Shown here piece after piece: positions 24,288 to 34,083 of a DNA stretch of 64,000 nt. The stretch is from Arachidicoccus sp. GTDB taxonomy: Bacteria; Bacteroidota; Bacteroidia; Chitinophagales; Chitinophagaceae. The DNA lies in NCBI GenBank assembly GCA_028283605.1, contig JAPWKH010000032.1:1-64000 (forward strand). The letters run 5' to 3'. The notes under the pieces are model-generated. The model ran no database searches, was not told the DNA's origin, and saw only the letters and a program-made list of their open reading frames with translations. The first letter of the stretch is position 1. Every line of letters begins with the position of its first letter. Both the position numbers and the translations under genes were made by a program.

Positions 24288-25409
24288 TTATTTAAGGATC
24301 TCTTTCAATTTATTTTCCAATGCTTCCCCTCTTAAGTTTTTAGCTATAATTATCCCTGATGGGTCAATCAAAAAATTGGTGGGAATTGCGGTTACTTGGT
24401 ATAATCGTGCCGCCGCGTTATTGGCCCCTTGTAGATCGGACAATTGTTCCCAAGAAAGATTATCCTTTTCAATAGCTTTCAGCCAATTTTCTTTTCCATT
24501 TTCTCCTCCATCTAATGAAACTCCTATAACATTGAAATTTTTATTTTTATATTGATTATAGGCGTTTAAAACATTTGGATTTTCCTCGCGACATGGTCGA
24601 CACCAAGACGCCCAAAAATCAAGTAATATATATTTACCTCTGTAAGAAGATAAAGTAAAATCTTTATCGTCCTTATCCTTCATAGTGAATTCCGGAGCAA
24701 TTGCCCCAATACTAATATCTTTCGCCTTTTGAATTGCTTGATAATATTGTTGAGCCATTGGCAAAACTCTTAAATCAGGACTAAGTATATTAATCAGCAT
24801 TTTAGCCTTTTCGGCATCCTCAATAGGATCAAATGATTGCCGAATCAAATTTAAACTGACAAGGGAATTTCGGTGATTTTTTATGTAATTAATTTGTATT
24901 TTAGATTTTCTACTTAACAGTTCCTCATACTGTTTTTTTAGCTTTGCTTGCAAATCAGTATTGTCTTCTGCAGCAATATATTTTTCATTGATATTACCTT
25001 CTTCTTTCTTAAATGGTTCCAATATATTTATCAACACTTGCTGATCTTCGTTAAGTTTGGTTCCTCCAACTACTGCATGGGTTAGAGTATCGGAAGATTT
25101 AATTTCAATAGTTCCATTTTCCAAATATACGCCCACCTGATCGGGAGCAAAAATATCTCTTGTTGTTGCGCCTCTTTGATAAAGTAAAACAAATGCTTTC
25201 ATTGGTACTGATACATCTCCTTCTAATATAAATTGATTATCACGAACTGTTACGGAATCAAATTGTAAGCCATGCCCATCTTGATAGTAGACATATGCAT
25301 GTGCAGGATATTGAACCTTATTTAATTTTCCTATGATTTTGAAATGTTGTTGTGCATATACACTCAAACCAAAAGGCAGTAGAGCCAGTAATAAAAATCG
25401 CTTTTTCAT
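24288..25409 (-). CDS. TlpA-like thioredoxin-fold protein with DUF4369 domain
   Basis: A 373-residue secreted or periplasmic protein with signal peptide (LLALLPFGLSVYAQ, residues 1-20), a DUF4369 beta domain (about 21-120), a helical linker (about 125-225) and a thioredoxin domain (about 232-373). The redox motif is WCRPC at 269-273 and the cis-Pro loop is AIPTNF. Proteins of this design are membrane- or periplasm-located disulfide reductases or oxidoreductases found beside SusC/SusD loci in Bacteroidota. It is the last gene of the ECF-sigma-led island locus, all on the minus strand, but separated from the protease gene by about 295 nt, so it may have its own promoter. Confidence 0.88.
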   Translation of the reverse strand: MKKRFLLLALLPFGLSVYAQQHFKIIGKLNKVQYPAHAYVYYQDGHGLQFDSVTVRDNQFILEGDVSVPMKAFVLLYQRGATTRDIFAPDQVGVYLENGTIEIKSSDTLTHAVVGGTKLNEDQQVLINILEPFKKEEGNINEKYIAAEDNTDLQAKLKKQYEELLSRKSKIQINYIKNHRNSLVSLNLIRQSFDPIEDAEKAKMLINILSPDLRVLPMAQQYYQAIQKAKDISIGAIAPEFTMKDKDDKDFTLSSYRGKYILLDFWASWCRPCREENPNVLNAYNQYKNKNFNVIGVSLDGGENGKENWLKAIEKDNLSWEQLSDLQGANNAAARLYQVTAIPTNFLIDPSGIIIAKNLRGEALENKLKEILK

Positions 25410-25703
25410 TTTATTGTTTTGTTATAATTTAAATATTTCGTTGAATAATCAATGTGCCTAATCTTTTTATTAAACATATAATTTAATATGTTATTCTGTA
25501 TGTCGATTAATGTTTTTTTAAGACTAATAGACGACCCTATATTATTGCTAATGTGAAATGTTTTGTTTTAATTATTCCATTAAAATTCAGAATGGATGCT
25601 TTCCTTATATAATCAACAATAATTCAATGCTGTGTAATTAAAAGACATCATGCAATCATAAAAATTGCCATAGATAACCCTTTTTTTAATCCTTATTTTT
25701 TTA
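25410..25703. other. Intergenic region between protease and TlpA-like genes
   Basis: About 295 nt of very AT-rich sequence without an open frame of note. It is long enough to hold a promoter for the TlpA-like gene, but I see no strict TAnnTTTG box on the minus strand. Confidence 0.3.
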
Positions 25704-26654
25704 TTAATTAGATGAAACAATTGATTGAATTAAATGTTTAATTGAAGAAACGGGGATCGCATTTTTGATAACCATTTGAGTCATCGGACGACCATTACTC
25801 TGTTGCTCTACAATATTTGTGCTGGAAACAATGCCTATAACATATCCGTTATTATCCAAAATAGGACTACCACTTGCTCCAACTGAAAAATCGGCAGTAA
25901 TGGACATTAAATTTCTAGCAGCCCTCCCCGTACGTCCAGGCAAAACCATGGTTTCATTGTATTTCCCAGAGACTATACCCTGTGTAAGACTATACAACTG
26001 ACCGAATGAGTTGCCCAAAACATAAGCCTTTTCACCAACTTCCGCATCCATGTTTCTCAGCTTTACATAAGGGAGCCTTTCCCCTTTTACATCAATCTTT
26101 ATCAATGCAAGGTCATCTTGAGGAGACAAGGCAAGTACTTTTTCCATTACATATGTTCGCCCATTTCCCAACCTTATTAAAAAAATTCCTTGGTCGTTTA
26201 GGGTTTTGGAATGAGCATAAGCATACACAACATGGTAATTGGTGAGGCATACTCCGTCCGGAGTTATAACAAATGCCGAAGCAGGGTTTACGGAAATCTC
26301 TTTTGAAAGATTGGGCTTACTACACATTGCCACCAACCCTACGGCAGGTTTGCTATTTGCATATATCAGGGTAGGGAACAGTGACTTCATTCTTCTTTTA
26401 GCAACTTTAATCTTTAAACTGGGACTAATCACATTTTTACTGTCCCTTAAATAGGCTGCGGCGTCACTTGGTGTAAAGACTTTCATGGAAGTAACCAATA
26501 TTGAATCTGCCATGTTGCGAATTGGTCTCATTATATCTATTTCAGTATCTAGATATTGTGCCTCCACATGCAAATAGGCAATCAATGGAATACACGGCAG
26601 TATTAAATATAAATATCTTTTTTTAAAAAATTGCACACAATGTTTATTAATCAC
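25704..26654 (-). CDS. Secreted trypsin-like serine protease (HtrA/S1C-like, no PDZ domain)
   Basis: A 316-residue protein with an N-terminal hydrophobic signal or anchor (residues 14-32), a helical segment (40-100) and an S1-type protease domain (about 105-315). The triad is visible: His141 in TNYHVV, Asp181 in QDDLALIKID, and Ser261 in VGASGSPILDNNG. The oxyanion segment reads GASGSP rather than the common GNSGGP. No PDZ domain follows, unlike DegP/DegS. The start codon is GTG. It lies 31 nt after the second TlpA-like gene and is likely in the same operon. It could process the nutrient taken up by the SusC/SusD pair, or a regulator; the sequence does not decide. Confidence 0.87.
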   Translation of the reverse strand: MINKHCVQFFKKRYLYLILPCIPLIAYLHVEAQYLDTEIDIMRPIRNMADSILVTSMKVFTPSDAAAYLRDSKNVISPSLKIKVAKRRMKSLFPTLIYANSKPAVGLVAMCSKPNLSKEISVNPASAFVITPDGVCLTNYHVVYAYAHSKTLNDQGIFLIRLGNGRTYVMEKVLALSPQDDLALIKIDVKGERLPYVKLRNMDAEVGEKAYVLGNSFGQLYSLTQGIVSGKYNETMVLPGRTGRAARNLMSITADFSVGASGSPILDNNGYVIGIVSSTNIVEQQSNGRPMTQMVIKNAIPVSSIKHLIQSIVSSN

Positions 26655-26685
26655 CGCTGGTTATAATGGTTATAATTTAGTATAA

Positions 26686-27213
26686 TTAAATTCCTTCGAG
26701 TTGTTCAAGATTTCTTTTAAGGTCTGGACTAGAAGCCCTAGGCATGTATGCATTCATCAACACTCCTTTTCTATCAATTAATATGTACCTGGGGATATAG
26801 CCCACTTTAAGGTCGATCATGAACTGTTTATCTCCGTTTAAGAACCATTGGATTCCTTTTCTTTTGAACATGGCAACCGCACCTTTCCAACGAAAAGCTT
26901 GTTGATCACAGGAAAGCTGAACGAAAACAATATTCTTATCTCTTAACTCGTTTTTTAGGGAATCGAAATGTGGAAATTCATTGATGCACGGGTAACACCA
27001 ACTAGCCCAAATATCTAGCAAAATATATTTCCCCTTAAATTCCTGAAAGGTTACATTTTTGCCTATTGTATCCTGAAAAACATATTTAACCAAATCTAGA
27101 CCTGGATTAACGATCGTATCCTTTTCTTGTGCACAAAGAATTGTTGGGAGAATTGAAAATAGGCAAATCGAAAGACAGCATACCCTAAAAATTCTAACTA
27201 AGATTCTGTACAT
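26686..27213 (-). CDS. TlpA/ResA-like thioredoxin-fold protein
   Basis: A 175-residue periplasmic protein: signal peptide (residues 1-28, ending LCAQ) and one thioredoxin domain. The redox motif WCYPC is at about 72-76 after GKYILLDIWAS, and the cis-Pro loop is YIPRYILID. The length is short for TlpA proteins, without DUF4369. It lies between the DUF1735-like lipoprotein gene (140 nt upstream) and the protease gene (31 nt downstream), in one direction. It is probably a disulfide oxidoreductase acting on proteins or peptides in the periplasm. Confidence 0.87.
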   Translation of the reverse strand: MYRILVRIFRVCCLSICLFSILPTILCAQEKDTIVNPGLDLVKYVFQDTIGKNVTFQEFKGKYILLDIWASWCYPCINEFPHFDSLKNELRDKNIVFVQLSCDQQAFRWKGAVAMFKRKGIQWFLNGDKQFMIDLKVGYIPRYILIDRKGVLMNAYMPRASSPDLKRNLEQLEGI

Positions 27214-27353
27214 AATTTTATATATATTTTTTTGATTTTAAGATTTGTTTTTGTAAGAACTTTTAAATTTTAATAGATATATTTTTTAAACACCGAAACC
27301 CGTTGATTAATTACCCAAGCGAATAGCCCAATGACAAGATCGAAAGTGGCAAC

Positions 27354-28358
27354 TCAATATGTAAACACACTTACATATACCTTTTTCTTCGTTTCTATCA
27401 ATGGGATTGCGTAATCTTTGTCTTGACTTTCCATTAGCTCTACGATCATTAATGTGGACTTATATTTAACAAATTTTGCATCAGAATTTACTTCGATCTC
27501 AATACTATCCTTAGAATATAAAGATCCTGCAGGGATAACCACTTCTGATTTTACTACGGTAAATGCATTAGGAAACGAAAGATAATTGCCAAAGGCTTGG
27601 ATAGTAGAATCGTCGTTGTGTACAACCGCAGACACTTTAAGATCATGCCCACCTGTAAAAGGCTGGTTAAGCATCACTCCTATTTTGATACTAGTTAATT
27701 CTGGAACAGTGCCATCAGCATTAGAAGAGAAAAATTCACTCATAAGATACCCTCCTTTATAAGCAATTAAATTGCTTGGATTTACCATAGCAGAAAGTGC
27801 CCCATACTTCCTAACCTTCATCTTAAAGAAAACTATGGAAGTCTTTAAACCACTAGATTTTTTCTCTGACAAACGGATAGGAACAAGATATACAAAACTA
27901 TCAACAAGATTCGACGCGTCTTTTAGTATGGCATACAGGGAGTCTTTGGACTGTGTTGCTCCTTTACCTATTGGAAAAACTCCACCGTGTGAAGCACCAA
28001 AAGCGCTGTCGGGAATGGAGTGATTGGTCTCTTGATACAATTTATTATAGGATTCAACTAATGAAGGATCTACTTTGGCAAAAACAGTATCCCCATCCTC
28101 TGCACCTTTATCAAGTTGAATAGGGATTCCTATATAGTCTGGAGTGAGATTATATTCTATACTATCTACCGAATATTGGCTTGCATTTTCTACGTAAGAT
28201 GCAATTATACCCGACGAGCTTGATGACAGAAGATCCAAATCATTATTAGTATCTTTTTTACATGCAATCAATGCAATAGAAAAGATACTAATATAAAATA
28301 TTAAATTTTTGATAGCCTTGTAAAATCTTATATCCGATCTATTTCTAGAAAAAAGCAT
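27354..28358 (-). CDS. DUF1735-like surface lipoprotein of the SusCD locus
   Basis: A 334-residue lipoprotein: lipobox IALIAC with the lipid-modified Cys at about residue 33, followed by KKDTNN. The segment DPSLVESYNKLYQETNHSIP resembles the DUF1735/BT_3987-type domain found in lipoproteins encoded with SusC/SusD, and the IPIQLDKGAEDGDTVF and VVIPAGSLYSKDSIEIEV strands suggest beta-sandwich repeats. It begins 30 nt after SusD, so it is in the same operon. In other loci the protein in this position is a surface glycan- or ligand-binding protein. Ligand unknown. Confidence 0.7.
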   Translation of the reverse strand: MLFSRNRSDIRFYKAIKNLIFYISIFSIALIACKKDTNNDLDLLSSSSSGIIASYVENASQYSVDSIEYNLTPDYIGIPIQLDKGAEDGDTVFAKVDPSLVESYNKLYQETNHSIPDSAFGASHGGVFPIGKGATQSKDSLYAILKDASNLVDSFVYLVPIRLSEKKSSGLKTSIVFFKMKVRKYGALSAMVNPSNLIAYKGGYLMSEFFSSNADGTVPELTSIKIGVMLNQPFTGGHDLKVSAVVHNDDSTIQAFGNYLSFPNAFTVVKSEVVIPAGSLYSKDSIEIEVNSDAKFVKYKSTLMIVELMESQDKDYAIPLIETKKKVYVSVFTY

Positions 28359-28387
28359 AATGGTGGATTTAGTAAAGAAGAAAAATT

Positions 28388-29764
28388 TTACCTTGGGTTT
28401 TGAACAATATTTGTGTTATTGGCAATTATGGTCGCCGCGAATGGGAAAAGATATAGATTGGAGCCAGGAACTAAAGAATCTATTATTTCATTTGAATCAT
28501 TTTTCCGATATATGGTTTTTTTAAATGCCTCTTCACGGTTTAACCTTTTCAGATCAAACAATCTTAACCCTCCATGACAATACAATTCTCGTCTTCTCTC
28601 TCCAAGCACACAATTCAATATATTCGAAGAGTTATAAACACGGGTGTCTACTGTTGAAGATTTCAGTCTATAACTTCTAAGCTCTTTTAATATGGCCCCC
28701 GCATCCGATACGTTGCCTTTTCTCGCAAGACATTCTGCTTTTATCAACATAACTTCTGGCACTCCTACGCTATTGTCAAAAACCATGGAAGTAGGACTAG
28801 TTGAATAAGATATTTTATAACTTCCACTTGTAAAGTTTTTCGAGAGTCTCAAATCGGAGGCATCCAAACTATCAGATAACGATTGACTAATCGAAAAAGT
28901 TCCTGTATAAGTTAAATAAAAACCTGCATCAAAACTCAAACGTCCCAATAAAATTTCTGGATTTGAGGATAAATCCACTAGACGTATGGGTTGCGTGGCG
29001 GTATTATTATAGTTAAGTAAAGTGTTCTGTAATGCCAAAGATGAATCTGCATAGGCCATAGCGGAGTCATATTGCGCTTCATAAAGATATGTTCTCGCCA
29101 ACAAAGCATATCCAGCGGCTTTCCCTGGATGTAACACATCTACCCCTTTGCTAGGTAAATAAGTATTACTTACAGCCTTCTTCAAGTCTGCCAATATTTG
29201 TCCGTACATAGTTTGTAAAGTAGCACGTGCAGGAAGTGAAGAAGAACTTGGTTCTAAAATTAAAGGAACTGAAAGATCAGTAGTAGCGGTAGACTGGTTG
29301 TATGTCGGCCCATAGATATTAGCAAGTTGAAGATAATACCATGCCCTATTAATCAAGGCCTGAGATATCACATTGCTTCTGTTTTCCTCTGTATTGAGAC
29401 TATCTTTAGGGGCCGAATTGACTCGGCTAAGAATAATGTTCATTTGCAAAATTCTGGTGTAGGACGAATTGTAAATCATATCAGTATCAGAAGCGTTCCA
29501 AATGATACTATTCCAATGGTATGTCCTTGAATAAATGGTACTTCCTATCCCTGACTGGGCATCCACCATCCTTGAATCGTCACTCATAAAGTCTACAAGA
29601 AAATAATAGCCAGTGCCCAATGAATCATTATTAAGCATTTCCTGAAAATCTTTTATGGTAGAAGGATTAACACTTTGGGTAGACGGATTTATGTCTAAAA
29701 ATTTATTACATGCACAAAAAACAGAAATACAAATAACAAATAAATTAATTATAATCTTTTTCAT
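28388..29764 (-). CDS. SusD/RagB-family outer-membrane lipoprotein
   Basis: Nutrient-binding lid of a SusCD importer. Start set at ATG 29764, 10 nt after the SusC stop, giving MKKIIINLFVICISVFCAC with the lipid Cys near residue 19. About 458 residues, shorter than the SusD proteins of the second locus (about 580-590). Family marks: FLDINPSTQSV, the TPR-like segment ALINRAWYYLQLANIYGPTYN, AGYALLARTYLYEAQYDSAMAYADSSL, PEVMLIKAECLARKGNVSDA and LGERRRELYCHGGLRLFDLKRLNRE. It belongs to the ECF sigma/FecR/TlpA/protease locus. Confidence 0.92.
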   Translation of the reverse strand: MKKIIINLFVICISVFCACNKFLDINPSTQSVNPSTIKDFQEMLNNDSLGTGYYFLVDFMSDDSRMVDAQSGIGSTIYSRTYHWNSIIWNASDTDMIYNSSYTRILQMNIILSRVNSAPKDSLNTEENRSNVISQALINRAWYYLQLANIYGPTYNQSTATTDLSVPLILEPSSSSLPARATLQTMYGQILADLKKAVSNTYLPSKGVDVLHPGKAAGYALLARTYLYEAQYDSAMAYADSSLALQNTLLNYNNTATQPIRLVDLSSNPEILLGRLSFDAGFYLTYTGTFSISQSLSDSLDASDLRLSKNFTSGSYKISYSTSPTSMVFDNSVGVPEVMLIKAECLARKGNVSDAGAILKELRSYRLKSSTVDTRVYNSSNILNCVLGERRRELYCHGGLRLFDLKRLNREEAFKKTIYRKNDSNEIIDSLVPGSNLYLFPFAATIIANNTNIVQNPR

Positions 29765-29774
29765 AAACCTTATA

Positions 29775-32700
29775 TTAAAAACCAACATTTATAGTACAAG
29801 AATATTGACGTGGAATTGCCAATCCTATTCTTCCGTTAGTACCAACAGTAGAAGGATCTATATGATATTTATTTTTTGTCCAAATAGCTACATTCTGAGC
29901 CTGTATGGTTAACGTAAAGGACATCAGTCCAAATTTTTTTAAATTTTTAATAGGTGGACTCCAACCAAACATTATCTCTTGTAGCCTGATGTTATTTGCG
30001 GATAAAATACTATTGCTGGAATTCTGTAATACAAATGCCCTATATGCATCAGCATCAGTTTCTCCAGGCACAATTTTTTTGATGCGGGCTATATCGGTAT
30101 GGTTTTCGTCTCCCGACTGGCGCCATCTATCCTTTACTAAAACACTTCGTTCCAACTCAGAATTCATGGCAGGAATGTATCTCCTCATAACGTATCCCCA
30201 TTGAAATGTCAATGCAACTCTAGTAAAAAATTGTTTATAAGTTAATTCATGAATAAAGCCGCCGGTCCATGGAGCAATAGTCGTTCCACTATACACCATA
30301 GCAGTGGAGAGCGTCGTACTATCCATACTAGCTGTTTTATTTCCATTAATATCATATACTTGTGGATCTCCCTTATTGTCTAGACCAGCCCATTTAAAAC
30401 TCCATATATTGCTGGTATTATATCCATCTCTATACGCTGTTGCATAACTAGATGAAGCGGAAAAAGCAGTTTTAGGTACACTCCGCGCTATGTTGACATT
30501 GTAGGCACCATTAAGCGTTATTGTATAGTTAATATTTTTGTGATTGATTATTTTATTTTTAAAATAAAATTCAATCCCTTTATTGTTGATGCTGCTATAG
30601 GTAGTCTGGGAAGATAACCCTGTGGATGGATCGGTATAAACATTTGTATAATTATTTAAACCTGAAGTTGTATGGTTATAATACCTCAAATCAAACATCT
30701 GATCATCTTTATTTATACCCATTTCAAAATGCATTTCCCAATTTGTATTTTTAGGAGGTAAAGTATTGAAGCTATTATTAGTTGCAGAACTATAAGATCC
30801 GCCAGATGATACATTCGTTCCCATCATTAATCCAAGTCCTTGATAGGGACTAATGCTTTCAATTTTACCGTCAAAAATCAAAGTACTTATCTTTTTAGAG
30901 TGGAAATAGGATTCATGAGCTATATCATAAGAAATCGCACCATTTACTTGAGAAGATCCTTCCGGTGATTTACTGTAATTAATATCCATTAAAAAAGCTC
31001 CTTTTCTAAATTTTGCCCTCAGTCCCGCACTCATGTATTTCTCGGTATAACTACTATCTGCTGACGACTCTTCATTAGTGGAACTATTACTTGCTGTAGT
31101 AATTTTTTGCTGGTTATAAGCTACATTAACAACGAAGCGATCGTCAAACATATTGAGAGTCATTCGCTCAAAATAGTTTAAGGTTCTTTGACCCTTTTGT
31201 TGGGTAGGGCTTAACCCATTCACCCAAATGGAATAATTACCCCAATCCGTTTGCAAGAGACGCGTATTACTATATGAGACTGGCAAATCAGGCATAATCA
31301 TGCCCGTCAAACCTGCAGATATTAACAGTTTACTAAAAGCTTTCTTAGGATTTGATTTTTTTAATACTATTCCCGTTGCTTCAATATTATAATTGGATAG
31401 TACTGAATATTTAGATGATTGTCCATATAAAGGATTAAATACACTATTATAAGAGCCATTTAAAAAGACATTACTATTATAGTCATAAGCAATAGACCCG
31501 TTCCAGTTGATGTTTCTACTGTTCGTAGTGTACCCACCAGATGCAACAGCATAAGTATATGGCGTAACAGTAGATGATGTGGAAAAAAGAGAATAGAAAT
31601 TAGAAATAGTGCCTTCAGGATCTGGAGCAGGCAGATAAATAGGAACTCCTGATTTAGTCTTTGTATTGTAACCAAACATCGTGGATACATCGGGTTGACT
31701 ATAATGTGAGCTTGCCGCCCCATAACCAATTGTTGCAGAAACGTTGTGTTTTCCAAAAGACGTCTTATAGGATAATCCTGAACGCACATTCCAATCCTCG
31801 TCTTTCAAAGTATTTTTTTTCATGATATTGCCATAAGGAATATAAAAATTAACACCGTTCTTCTCAATCTCTCCATATTGGTCTACCAATTGTCTAACAT
31901 AACTCGATTCCTTATCATAAAAGCTTTCCGTGTTTGTACTTGCCTTTCTGTAGAAAATAGAAGTAGTCCATCTCAGGTTTTTTGAAAGCGACCAATCCAT
32001 GTTATAACGATTCTGAAGCAAATTTTGTATGGATGAATTTTTATTGAGTCTAGCATCTTCTAGAACGTTGGACCCGTAATTTTTGTAGCCATAAGATTCT
32101 ATTGTAGCATTGGCAGAAGGAGATAAATTATAATAATCATAAATATAGTTCCCGTTGCCGTCTAGTAATAGTTGATATGGCTCCAATGTATTATTAGGAT
32201 TGAAGGAATAGCCAATTCGATTTTGCGTATGCGTGTACTTAAGAAGCCAATCTATGTGTAGTCTGTCATTTAAAAGGTTAAGATGATTGTTCATATTGAT
32301 ATCGCTTGCCGTACTTGAACTCTTTAGTTCATTTCCGGAATTCGAAGTGTAATTGCCAATTATAGTAAACCTATACTGCTTACTTCCCCCTGCCACACTA
32401 AGAGAATGCGTTTGATTGAAAGCATTTTGTTGTAACAAAGCAAGTTGACTCTCATTATTTAATGATTTTAAAGAATCCCAACTTTTGTTAAAATCAGGAT
32501 CTATCAATAAATTTCTTTCTCGCTTTTCAGCCAATAGTCTTTGTGCAGGCGTTAAGTTAAAAGATGTAGGTACAAATGTATTACCTGTCGAATCCAAATA
32601 ATCTTCACTATAGTCTAAATAGTCCGACGTCTCTGACAATTGTAATTTTTTAAAGTTAAATTTGGGTGCAGGAGTATAATAAAAAGACGACATGTAATTA

Positions 32701-33968
32701 AATAACATGCTACCTTTTTTTCCTGATTTGGTCTTAATTAGGATGAGACCTCCTGCAGCCTTTGCACCCCATTTAATCAACTCCTGAGGGTCTTTCACAA
32801 CTTCTATAGACTCGACATTGGCCATTGGGTAACTGGCAGGAAATTCATCCTGCGGAAAACCATCTATTACAACTAACATAGAAGAAGTCCCTGTATAACT
32901 GTTTATTCCTCTAATTTGTGGGACCAATGTATTTGTGACAGAGGTAGTAGTATGTAACCTGTACAGCACTTGTGTATTATTATTTCCTCCATAAGCATAT
33001 GGATTTTTTAAAAGTGCATCTATTATGGCTTGACCTTCAGTTTGTCCTTTGTATGCAAGAAACTCATCGTACGTCATTGATTGATAATTCAACAATGTTT
33101 CCCCGCTGGAGGTTAGATGCTGAAACACGTCAATGCTAGTTACTTGAGTTTTGCTACTGCTGTTGTATTGCAAACTTAATCCCGGCACCGTGCCTTGTAA
33201 TATCTCTCCAAGATTCATGTATTGCCTATTACTCATATCTATGGATACAGTAGGATCTTTTTTGGGTGGTTGGACAAATGTTTCTACTTTTACTCCATTC
33301 AATTCCATAATATTCTCTTTTAATATAACCTTTAACAGTTTCTGGCCTTTATATTCAACTGTTAGTGGTTTATAACCAATTACAGAAAATTTTATTAAAT
33401 CGTTTAACTGTCCTTGAATTTCAAACGTACCATCTGATTTGCCAAAAGTGTATACCCTTCCATCTCTGGTAATATTTGATACACTCACTCCTTGTAATAT
33501 ATGGCCTGCACTATCTTTTACAATTCCTCGAATTATAGAATCTTGAGAAATTACATTTATGGTATTTAAAGTATTTTGTGGAGAAGCAGATTTATCTTTT
33601 TCCCTAATAACAATTGTTTTATTAGTTATAGAATAACCAATAGGCTGCTCACTAAATAATAAATTTAATGCATCTTTTAAAGGATAGTTAGATACATTTA
33701 TAGTGACTGGGAGCGCTTTATTAATCAATTCCGTTTTGTAAAAAATATCATATCCCGTTTGTTGTTTTATTTTATTTAAAACCGTCATGATAGGGACATT
33801 TTTTTGTTTAATTGTCACATTCTGAGCTACTAGATAATTTGCTGAGATTAAATGAAAAAAAATAGATAATACGCCAATCTTGATTAAAGGTTTTTTTTTA
33901 ATTTTAAAACTCCTTTCTTTAAAAAAGATTTTATTTGCACAGCACTTTACTGCATTAAAAAAAAGCAT
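29775..33968 (-). CDS. SusC/RagA-family TonB-dependent transporter with STN signalling domain (1397 aa)
   Basis: Outer-membrane importer. Signal region (about residues 20-50), STN domain (about 52-120: VTIKQKNVPIMTVLNKI, LNLLFSEQPIGYSI), carboxypeptidase-regulatory-like domain (about 145-220: IIRGIVKDSAGHILQGVSVSN), plug (about 235-420) and a long beta-barrel ending INVGF. The STN domain normally contacts a FecR anti-sigma factor, in agreement with the FecR and ECF sigma genes directly upstream. It is unusually long. Part of the excess is an insertion of about 80 residues in the plug between GLSLQYN and VPQIRGIN. The SusD gene follows after 10 nt. Confidence 0.93.
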   Translation of the reverse strand: MLFFNAVKCCANKIFFKERSFKIKKKPLIKIGVLSIFFHLISANYLVAQNVTIKQKNVPIMTVLNKIKQQTGYDIFYKTELINKALPVTINVSNYPLKDALNLLFSEQPIGYSITNKTIVIREKDKSASPQNTLNTINVISQDSIIRGIVKDSAGHILQGVSVSNITRDGRVYTFGKSDGTFEIQGQLNDLIKFSVIGYKPLTVEYKGQKLLKVILKENIMELNGVKVETFVQPPKKDPTVSIDMSNRQYMNLGEILQGTVPGLSLQYNSSSKTQVTSIDVFQHLTSSGETLLNYQSMTYDEFLAYKGQTEGQAIIDALLKNPYAYGGNNNTQVLYRLHTTTSVTNTLVPQIRGINSYTGTSSMLVVIDGFPQDEFPASYPMANVESIEVVKDPQELIKWGAKAAGGLILIKTKSGKKGSMLFNYMSSFYYTPAPKFNFKKLQLSETSDYLDYSEDYLDSTGNTFVPTSFNLTPAQRLLAEKRERNLLIDPDFNKSWDSLKSLNNESQLALLQQNAFNQTHSLSVAGGSKQYRFTIIGNYTSNSGNELKSSSTASDINMNNHLNLLNDRLHIDWLLKYTHTQNRIGYSFNPNNTLEPYQLLLDGNGNYIYDYYNLSPSANATIESYGYKNYGSNVLEDARLNKNSSIQNLLQNRYNMDWSLSKNLRWTTSIFYRKASTNTESFYDKESSYVRQLVDQYGEIEKNGVNFYIPYGNIMKKNTLKDEDWNVRSGLSYKTSFGKHNVSATIGYGAASSHYSQPDVSTMFGYNTKTKSGVPIYLPAPDPEGTISNFYSLFSTSSTVTPYTYAVASGGYTTNSRNINWNGSIAYDYNSNVFLNGSYNSVFNPLYGQSSKYSVLSNYNIEATGIVLKKSNPKKAFSKLLISAGLTGMIMPDLPVSYSNTRLLQTDWGNYSIWVNGLSPTQQKGQRTLNYFERMTLNMFDDRFVVNVAYNQQKITTASNSSTNEESSADSSYTEKYMSAGLRAKFRKGAFLMDINYSKSPEGSSQVNGAISYDIAHESYFHSKKISTLIFDGKIESISPYQGLGLMMGTNVSSGGSYSSATNNSFNTLPPKNTNWEMHFEMGINKDDQMFDLRYYNHTTSGLNNYTNVYTDPSTGLSSQTTYSSINNKGIEFYFKNKIINHKNINYTITLNGAYNVNIARSVPKTAFSASSSYATAYRDGYNTSNIWSFKWAGLDNKGDPQVYDINGNKTASMDSTTLSTAMVYSGTTIAPWTGGFIHELTYKQFFTRVALTFQWGYVMRRYIPAMNSELERSVLVKDRWRQSGDENHTDIARIKKIVPGETDADAYRAFVLQNSSNSILSANNIRLQEIMFGWSPPIKNLKKFGLMSFTLTIQAQNVAIWTKNKYHIDPSTVGTNGRIGLAIPRQYSCTINVGF

Positions 33969-34083
33969 AGTTTTGTGAATGTTTTGAGTTAGTACTAATT
34001 ATACCTATTAAATTTTTATTTATTAAACAAGCTCAAAATTTTTCCGGAAGTGGAATCAGCACTTCCGGTTTTTTATGCCTGCT

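Noticed and set aside
25704-26654. DegP-type periplasmic chaperone-protease
   Set aside because: The triad is present but there is no PDZ domain and the gene belongs to a SusCD locus, so only a general S1C-like protease is called.
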